Assembly: GCA_905373565.1 (NCBI GenBank)
Contig: CAJPTT010000031.1
Coordinates: forward strand, 1-11,781
DNA from: an uncultured Treponema sp.
GTDB lineage: Bacteria; Spirochaetota; Spirochaetia; Treponematales; Treponemataceae
Length of the DNA stretch: 11,781 nucleotides
Direction: 5' to 3'
How positions within the stretch are numbered: the first letter of the stretch is position 1; every line of letters begins with the position of its first letter. Both the position numbers and the translations under genes were made by a program. Below the pieces are notes generated by a model. It was not told the DNA's origin and searched no databases. It saw only the letters and a program-made list of their open reading frames with translations. This document shows positions 7,102-11,781 of the stretch, in pieces.

Positions 7102-7107
7102 TATATT
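7102..7107 (+). promoter_or_regulatory. Possible -10 box of the symporter gene
   Basis: TATATT lies in an AT-rich stretch about 60 nt before the symporter ATG. No -35 box resembling TTGACA is found at the right distance. The downstream gene has its own strong Shine-Dalgarno (AGGAGG, 7155-7160). The presence of a separate promoter is suggested mostly by the long gap and hairpins upstream. Confidence 0.25.
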
Positions 7108-7164
7108 TATGACGTTTTAAGAATGTGAGTTAACTTGCCGAGACGTCTGTAAACAGGAGGGATC

Positions 7165-8601
7165 ATGAATACGATGGTATTGGTCATTGTCGTCGCGTAT
7201 CTTTTATTGATGCTTTTCATCGGATGGACATCTTCAAAAAAGATTAAAACGAATGAAGATTTTATGGTAGCCGGAAGGCGGCTGGGGCCGATTTTAATGG
7301 CGGGAACATTAACCGCGACGGAAATCGGAGGAGGAAGCTCGCTCGGTGTGGCGGAGAAGTCCTTCACCAACTGGGGATTGAGTGCATTTTGGTATGTTGC
7401 AACGATGGGTATTGCGTATATCGTGCTTGCCGTATTCGCACCCCGTCTGCGCCGGACAATGGTTAAAACCGTACCCGAATACTTTAGACGCCGCTACAGC
7501 AGTTCGGCAGGACTCATTACCGCCATTATTATGATTTTACCGTTGATCGGTTTGACGGCCTCTCAGTTTATCGCTTCGGCCACAATCGTTTCTTTTATGC
7601 TGAATATCAATTATCCCGTAGCGGTCATCATTGTTGCCATTGTCGTTACCGCGTATTCGATTATGGGCGGTTTATGGAGCGTTACCATTACCGACTTTGT
7701 GCAGGTGTTCTTGATTATCATCGGTATGGCGCTTGCGCTGCCGTTCTCTCTCAATCTTGCAGGCGGTATGCAAGCAGTTGCGGCAAATGTTCCACCCGAC
7801 ACATTTAATCCGTTTAAGGGAATCGGTATCGGCGCGATTATTTCGATGATCGTTATGTATATTGCATCGTTTTCGGTGGGGCAAGAAGCGGTTTCTCGCT
7901 ATTATGCCGCCCGTGATGAAAAAGCTGCCGTACAGGGTTCAGTCATTTCCGCAATACTGAACTTTGTATATGCCTTCATTCCGACGCTTCTCGGTATTAT
8001 TACGTTGGCTCTTATCAATATGAAAAAAATAGACGGAGATATCATACTGAGCCAAGGACCGAAATACGCACTGCCGCATTTGGCGATGGCAACAATGCCT
8101 GCATTGATTGTCGGACTTCTCTTTTCCGGTATTATTTCTGCAACGATGTCGAGCGCCGACTCTGACTTACTGGGCGCCGGTTCCATATTCGGAAACGATA
8201 TCTACAAAATTTACATCAAACCGAATGCGACAAACAAAGAAGTTATGCGCGTTACGCAAATCACCATGCTGATAGTCGGCATATTCGGTATGCTCATCGC
8301 ACTGTTTAACACAGGCAGCATCATCAAACTGCTGTTGTTCTCCTTTACGCTGCGAGCGGCAGGCGCCTTTTTCCCGTATGTTATGGGGCACTATTGGAAG
8401 CAGGCGTCAAACATCGGCGCTATAGCTTCACTCATTGCCGGAAGTATTGTCGTTATCATCCTTGAACAGACAAAGACTTCGCTTTTCGGCCTTGACCCCA
8501 TCATTCCGGGATTGGCGCTCAGCTTTGCCTGCTTTATTATCTGCAGTAAGATATTCAAACCGAATACCGAAAGCCTTGATTTAGCGGAAGAAAACGGCTA
8601 G
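7165..8601 (+). CDS. Sodium:solute symporter (SSS family)
   Basis: Membrane protein of 478 residues with about 13 hydrophobic segments and the LeuT-type layout of the SSS family. Diagnostic stretches: EDFMVAGRRLGP (31-42) after helix 1, TATEIGGGSSLGVAEK (50-65) in helix 2, GGLWSVTITDFVQ (168-180), SVGQEAVSRYYAARDEKAA (237-255) and SGIISATMSSADSDLLGAGS (321-340) with S329-S330 where family members bind the sodium ion. It imports an organic solute with Na+; sugars, sialic acid, proline, pantothenate and carboxylates are all carried by family members, and the sequence does not tell me which. Its position after the fucosidase operon makes a sugar reasonable but it may be an independent transcription unit (282-bp gap with hairpins). 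ATG 7165 is supported by AGGAGG 4 nt upstream. The C-terminus (KPNTESLDLAEENG) is hydrophilic. Confidence 0.93.
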   Translation: MNTMVLVIVVAYLLLMLFIGWTSSKKIKTNEDFMVAGRRLGPILMAGTLTATEIGGGSSLGVAEKSFTNWGLSAFWYVATMGIAYIVLAVFAPRLRRTMVKTVPEYFRRRYSSSAGLITAIIMILPLIGLTASQFIASATIVSFMLNINYPVAVIIVAIVVTAYSIMGGLWSVTITDFVQVFLIIIGMALALPFSLNLAGGMQAVAANVPPDTFNPFKGIGIGAIISMIVMYIASFSVGQEAVSRYYAARDEKAAVQGSVISAILNFVYAFIPTLLGIITLALINMKKIDGDIILSQGPKYALPHLAMATMPALIVGLLFSGIISATMSSADSDLLGAGSIFGNDIYKIYIKPNATNKEVMRVTQITMLIVGIFGMLIALFNTGSIIKLLLFSFTLRAAGAFFPYVMGHYWKQASNIGAIASLIAGSIVVIILEQTKTSLFGLDPIIPGLALSFACFIICSKIFKPNTESLDLAEENG

Positions 8602-8610
8602 GACATCCGA

Positions 8611-8628
8611 AAAAACTCAGTTAGATTT
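8611..8628. repeat. Degenerate copy of the 'aaaaactcRgttagattt' hairpin element
   Basis: aaaaactcagttagattt here differs by one base from 11729-11746 in the loop and arms of the hairpin upstream of parA. The right arm expected from that hairpin is missing; instead, agaagatgcc appears further on (8648-8657), a string also found at 3842-3851. This looks like a decayed or recombined member of the hairpin family. Confidence 0.45.
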
Positions 8629-8674
8629 GCTTTGCATCCTTCAGGATAGAAGATGCCGCATTAGCAAAGTATCT

Positions 8675-8718
8675 CAGCGCCTCGCAGTTTGAGGTAAAAA
8701 TCCGGACTGCGAGCGCTG
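8675..8718. terminator. Long stem in the convergent region, possible terminator
   Basis: cagcgcctcgcagt (8675-8688) pairs with actgcgagcgctg (8706-8718), 13 pairs with one bulged C, around a 17-nt loop. It is GC-rich and lies 73 nt past the symporter stop. The plus-strand tail (ttcctaactttt) is only moderately T-rich. Confidence 0.45.
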
Positions 8719-8741
8719 TTCCTAACTTTTACAATCAACAA

Positions 8742-8762
8742 CCCCGACGCAAAGCATCGGGG
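8742..8762. terminator. Probable bidirectional terminator between the symporter and the hydrolase genes
   Basis: ccccga (8742-8747) pairs with tcgggg (8757-8762), with gc/gc pairs after one mismatch. It lies 26 nt past the minus-strand hydrolase stop. The minus-strand tail is ttgttgattgtaaaa and the plus-strand tail tattaaacc, both weakly T-rich. The location between converging genes supports the call. Confidence 0.55.
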
Positions 8763-8788
8763 TATTAAACCCTCGCACGAATGAAGGC

Positions 8789-9904
8789 TTACGGATAGGG
8801 AAAATGCGTGTAAACGGCTCCGAAAAAAGCCTTGATAACGGCAAACAGCTCTCTCCGCCGCTCGGAATCTACCGTATGCAGCTCTTTTAAAATATGCATT
8901 GAATGAGTAAGTCCGTTAGCGGTTAATTCACTGAGTGTTTCCGCACCGGTGCCGAACAGAACGGCAAACAACGTTTCGATAAATTCTTTCCGCTCGGTAT
9001 CGTTAAGATGAGAAAGCCATTCCCGCATGGTTTTTTCCGCAAAATAGCTTTCCTTTGTCCGCCCTTGCTGATATTGTACAAACTCATCCCGTTTAATTTG
9101 CCAAGAAAATGCATCATGCTGCCAGAAGGTGTTGGTTTCGGCGCTTTCAATAACGGTATAATGCGGCAGATAGGATAAAAGCACGCCGACAACGGACGAC
9201 TGCGGAATAAAAGAAGCAGTTTTTGGGATAATCGCTTGAAATCCGTTCCGCTGTTCAATATCAAAGGCAAAGCCGGGACCGTCAAAACAGAACACCCGCT
9301 CAATCCGCTCCCGTATCGAAGCGGCGGCACTCCCGGCCGCATAGAGCGCAAGGTTTCCGCCCTTGGAATGCCCCGCAATGTAAAGCTTTTTGCTACCGCA
9401 CATAACGGCAGCTTCCGCAGCCGCCGAAAGATAATCCGCCGCTGCAGTATGAGAGGGAATGGGTGCGGAAAGGCTCAAAAGGCAGTCTTCTTTCCATCCG
9501 ATAATCGAGTCGTCCGTACCTCGATAGACAACACAGGCGCACCCCGTTGGAAGCAGGGCGGTAATCGCTGCAAACTGCTTATCCGCGCTGCGGTCAATCT
9601 CATTCACAAAACCTTTTAAAAGAATGGAACCGAAGCGCTCCGTTTCCGCAGCAGTTTTGAGCAAATCGGCGGTGAGCGGGTTGATAAACACACCGAACTC
9701 TTCGGGGGTTCCTCGTGTAGAATCGGCGGCATAGATACGGGCAGCTTCCCGCAGTGTAATACCGCCGTCAAATTGGGCGGGGACAATATCGGAAAAGTTA
9801 AGGTAAGAAAGTTGACACAGTACCAGCGCATCTACCGCATTGAACGGGCGCACTTCAAAGGGAAGATCGCCACGCCAAGCTACATAATCGGAAAGGTTTG
9901 CCAT
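8789..9904 (-). CDS. Mbeg1-like (DUF2974) lipase-class-3-type alpha/beta-hydrolase
   Basis: A 371-residue soluble protein without a signal peptide. The N-terminus (MANLSDYVAWRGDLPFEVRPFNAVDALVLCQLSYL) is the hallmark of Mbeg1-like proteins. The lipase-3 features are VVYRGTDDSIIGWKED (125-140) and the nucleophile elbow YIAGHSKGGNLALYAA (175-190), with S180 as nucleophile; D208 in CFDGPGF and H263 in WQHDAFSW are reasonable partners. The substrate and cellular role are unknown for the family. It begins 22 nt after the parB stop, so it is probably the third gene of the parA-parB operon. AGGAA lies 11 nt before the ATG, a weak and distant ribosome-binding site, so expression may be lower or coupled. 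The call is by family resemblance, the triad by inference. Confidence 0.88.
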   Translation of the reverse strand: MANLSDYVAWRGDLPFEVRPFNAVDALVLCQLSYLNFSDIVPAQFDGGITLREAARIYAADSTRGTPEEFGVFINPLTADLLKTAAETERFGSILLKGFVNEIDRSADKQFAAITALLPTGCACVVYRGTDDSIIGWKEDCLLSLSAPIPSHTAAADYLSAAAEAAVMCGSKKLYIAGHSKGGNLALYAAGSAAASIRERIERVFCFDGPGFAFDIEQRNGFQAIIPKTASFIPQSSVVGVLLSYLPHYTVIESAETNTFWQHDAFSWQIKRDEFVQYQQGRTKESYFAEKTMREWLSHLNDTERKEFIETLFAVLFGTGAETLSELTANGLTHSMHILKELHTVDSERRRELFAVIKAFFGAVYTHFPYP

Positions 9905-9926
9905 CGAAGGTTATGTTCCTGCAATG

Positions 9927-10934
9927 TTATTTTGCAGCAATTTTATTATACAGCGCATCAAGATCCGCCTGCGAAAAGTACGAAATATGCACGATGCCTT
10001 TTTCAAGGTCGCCTTTAATTTCCACCTTTGTACCCAGCGCATCGATAAACTGCTGCTCAATATCTTTGACCGCAAGCTGTGCATCATCCGTTTCCGGCCG
10101 GCTTACCGGCTGCGGTGCCGTATTTTTCCGTCCGGCGCGGCTGCCGTTTTTCAACTGAGCTGCCTGCATTTCCGCTTCACGCACCGAAAGCGACTGCTCC
10201 GTAATACGGGTAAACAGCAGCGTTTGATCTGCCGGATTGATAAGCGAGAGGATTGCCCGCGCATGACCTGCGGTGATGAAGCCTTTTTCCAGCGCTGTCT
10301 GCATTTCGTCGGGCAGCTGTAAAAGCCGCATCGCATTGGCAACCGCCGATCGGCTCTTCCCTACCCGCTTGGCGGTCTCCTCCTGATTGAGGTTGGACAG
10401 CTGCATAATCTCTTGATATGCCTTAGCCTCTTCAATCGGATTGAGGTTTTCCCGCTGGATATTTTCGATGAGCGCAATTTCAAGCTTTTTGCTATTTTCA
10501 AATTCACGGAAGATGACCGGAACCCGTGTAAGCCCCGCTAAAAGCGCCGCCCTCGTTCTCCGCTCTCCCGCAATAATATAGTATTCATCGCCGTTTTTTT
10601 CCGCGATAATCGGCTGAATAATCCCGTGTTCTTTGATGGAAGCGGCAAGTTCCTGCAAACTCTCTTCGTTAAAGGTGCGGCGGGGTTGAAACGGATTGGG
10701 TTTTAATAGCGCGGGGTCAAGCTCAACCGGAGCAGAACCGAACGTATCGGCACGATTTTGAGTACCGGCTTGTTGCACATCAGCCCCTTGCGTCATACCC
10801 TGCTGCTGCATTACAGACAAACCGCTACCCGATTGTACATCCGAAGATTGTGCAGCAGCATCATTTGAATACAAATCCGTGATGTCGGAAGGAAGCAAGG
10901 AGTCGAGCCCTTTACCTAATGCAGCTTTAGGCAC
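9927..10934 (-). CDS. parB: Chromosome-partitioning protein ParB (CTPase, parS-binding)
   Basis: Binds parS sites near the origin, spreads as a CTP-dependent clamp and stimulates ParA. I start at GTG 10934, giving 335 residues, because AGGAGG (plus 10944-10949) precedes it and the N-terminus KAALGKGLDSLLPSD matches the short peptide with which ParB proteins contact ParA; an in-frame extension up to 11102 lies inside parA and is an artefact. A low-complexity linker rich in Gln, Ser, Ala and Asp spans about 19-68. The CTP-binding domain follows, with NPFQPRR (80-86), GERRTRAA (123-130) and ENIQRENLNPIEEA (157-170), then the helix-turn-helix NQEETAKRVGKSRSAVANAMRLL (183-205). A second charged linker (about 262-290) leads to the C-terminal dimerisation domain (291-335). 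The start overlaps the parA stop by 8 nt. I saw no parS site in the window. Confidence 0.97.
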   Translation of the reverse strand: MPKAALGKGLDSLLPSDITDLYSNDAAAQSSDVQSGSGLSVMQQQGMTQGADVQQAGTQNRADTFGSAPVELDPALLKPNPFQPRRTFNEESLQELAASIKEHGIIQPIIAEKNGDEYYIIAGERRTRAALLAGLTRVPVIFREFENSKKLEIALIENIQRENLNPIEEAKAYQEIMQLSNLNQEETAKRVGKSRSAVANAMRLLQLPDEMQTALEKGFITAGHARAILSLINPADQTLLFTRITEQSLSVREAEMQAAQLKNGSRAGRKNTAPQPVSRPETDDAQLAVKDIEQQFIDALGTKVEIKGDLEKGIVHISYFSQADLDALYNKIAAK

Positions 10935-11682
10935 GGTCAAGCACCTCCTGTGCGAGTTTTTCGTAGCTGCGGGCGCCGATACAGGAAGCGTCATACTTGC
11001 AGATGGGCAGCCCGTGGGAGGGCGCTTCGGAGAGGCGGACGTTACGCGGGATAATCGTACTGCATACGCGGTCTTTAAAATAGGCGGTAACCTGCTGCAC
11101 AACTTCCTGTGCGAGCTTTGTGCGGGAATCGTACATCGTGAAAAAGATACCGCCGATTTTAAGGCGAGGGTTAATCTTTTCCTGCACTCTTTTAACAGTT
11201 TGCAAAAGGAGCGTTAAGCCCTCAAGTGCAAAATATTCACACTGCAGCGGAATAAACACTTCATCCGCAGCGGCAAGCCCGTTCAGCGTTAAAATCCCCA
11301 ACGATGGAGGGCAATCAATTAAAATATATTCATATTCTTCTTTCAGGAGCGCGAGATTGTCGCGGAGAAAAAATTCTCGGGATTGCTGATCGACCAATTC
11401 GATAGTGGCACCCGATAAATTGATATCGGCGGGGATTGCATACAAGTCCTTAACCGCCGTAGGTCTGACCGTTTTTTGGATAGGAATTTTTCCGGCAATT
11501 GCATCATAAATACTCGGCTGCTTTTTGGAAATGCCGACGCCCGACGACATATTACCCTGCGGATCAAAGTCCACAAGCAGCGTTTTCTTCCCTGCCTGTG
11601 CAAAGTATGCGCCGATATTGACGGCGGAAGTGGTCTTCCCTACCCCGCCTTTCTGATTAACAAAAACGATACTTTTCCCCAT
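10927..11682 (-). CDS. parA: Chromosome-partitioning ATPase ParA/Soj
   Basis: DNA-binding ATPase that works with ParB to segregate or position the origin. From ATG 11682 it has 251 residues, the usual length for chromosomal Soj. The deviant Walker A, KGGVGKTTSA (11-20, signature Lys11 and Lys16), the Walker A' DFDPQGN (38-44) and Walker B LIDCPPSLG (121-129) are intact, as is the C-terminal RNVRLSEAPSHGLPI, a string conserved in Soj proteins. A nine-codon upstream extension to TTG 11709 is possible, but MGKSIVFVNQKGG is the typical family start, and a TATACT box lies only 7 nt before this ATG, so a transcript from it would exclude the TTG. No Shine-Dalgarno precedes either start. It leads an operon with parB and the Mbeg1-like gene. 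Confidence 0.96.
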   Translation of the reverse strand: MGKSIVFVNQKGGVGKTTSAVNIGAYFAQAGKKTLLVDFDPQGNMSSGVGISKKQPSIYDAIAGKIPIQKTVRPTAVKDLYAIPADINLSGATIELVDQQSREFFLRDNLALLKEEYEYILIDCPPSLGILTLNGLAAADEVFIPLQCEYFALEGLTLLLQTVKRVQEKINPRLKIGGIFFTMYDSRTKLAQEVVQQVTAYFKDRVCSTIIPRNVRLSEAPSHGLPICKYDASCIGARSYEKLAQEVLDRA

Positions 11683-11689
11683 ACGGGGC

Positions 11690-11695
11690 AGTATA
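11690..11695 (-). promoter_or_regulatory. -10 box directly before parA, possibly giving a leaderless mRNA
   Basis: On the minus strand TATACT is followed by gccccgt and then the parA ATG. A start 6-8 nt downstream of the box would fall at or next to the ATG. The -35 region (TTTTAT, 11718-11713) is poor. A terminator-like hairpin ends just upstream, so a promoter is needed in this short interval. Confidence 0.4.
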
Positions 11696-11718
11696 CCGCA
11701 TTTTTCCAATAGATAAAA

Positions 11719-11758
11719 GGGGATATCTAAAAACTCGGTTAGATTTTTAGATATCCCC
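11719..11758 (-). terminator. Strong terminator-like hairpin upstream of parA
   Basis: A perfect 15-bp stem: ggggatatctaaaaa (11719-11733) with tttttagatatcccc (11744-11758), loop ctcggttaga. On the minus strand it is followed by TTTTAT, so it would end transcription of a minus-strand gene lying beyond the window edge and insulate parA. On the plus strand no T tract follows immediately. The remaining bases to 11781 are AT-rich with no gene seen. Confidence 0.65.
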
Positions 11759-11781
11759 GACGAGTTTTAATTTAAGTCTTT

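Noticed and set aside
7141..7148. 8-bp palindrome agacgtct before the symporter gene
   Set aside because: Too short to distinguish from chance and no second copy nearby.
10935..11102. N-terminal extension of ParB to 11102
   Set aside because: The extra 56 codons lie wholly inside parA in another frame and have no ParB-like sequence; GTG 10934 has AGGAGG before it and begins with the ParA-contact motif.
11683..11709. TTG start at 11709 for ParA
   Set aside because: It adds nine residues not typical of Soj proteins and lies upstream of the TATACT box; kept only as a stated alternative.
1..11781. CRISPR array, tRNA/rRNA genes, insertion sequence or phage genes
   Set aside because: No regularly spaced repeats, no cloverleaf or rRNA sequence, and no transposase, integrase or phage-type protein was seen on either strand.

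Overview
The window looks like a chromosomal segment of a spirochaete, most likely a host-associated Treponema. This rests on the combined style of the proteins and non-coding DNA (a binding protein starting its mature part with GGGQEKAG, moderate GC, recurrent A/T-centred 'tctaaaaa' hairpins). The genus is an inference; no 16S or other marker gene is present.

Layout. 1-1504 (minus): RNase Y (rny), missing only about its last ten residues at the window edge. 1505-1889: a 385-bp divergent intergenic region with a probable rny promoter, a long nested palindrome (about 1582-1737), a strong -10 box facing right and a hairpin in the leader. 1890-6882 (plus): an apparent sugar-uptake operon. It starts with an 18-codon remnant that reads like the first residues of a response regulator and overlaps the first permease gene by 4 nt. 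Two CUT1-type ABC permeases (LplB- and YtcP/LplC-like), an exported solute-binding protein and a cytoplasmic GH29 alpha-L-fucosidase follow. 7165-8601 (plus): a sodium:solute symporter, probably with its own promoter. 8602-8788: a convergent terminator region. 8789-11682 (minus): parA, parB and an Mbeg1-like (DUF2974) alpha/beta-hydrolase, tightly packed as one operon.

How the genes fit together. The ABC proteins probably import a fucosylated oligosaccharide or glycoside, and the fucosidase, which has no signal peptide, would then release fucose in the cytoplasm. No ABC ATPase is encoded here, so a shared MsmX/UgpC-type ATPase elsewhere is required. The symporter could take up a free sugar or another small solute; its substrate cannot be read from the sequence. 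ParA/ParB are the chromosome-partitioning pair; the co-directional hydrolase has no known link to partitioning.

The most interesting non-coding material is: the truncated response-regulator start fused into the leader of the ABC operon, with its ribosome-binding site inside a hairpin; the long palindrome between divergent promoters; a LacI/PurR-style 12-bp palindrome nested in a larger stem before the fucosidase gene; a family of related hairpins at gene borders; and a -10 box so close to the parA ATG that the mRNA may be leaderless. I found no convincing evidence of a wholly new multi-gene system.
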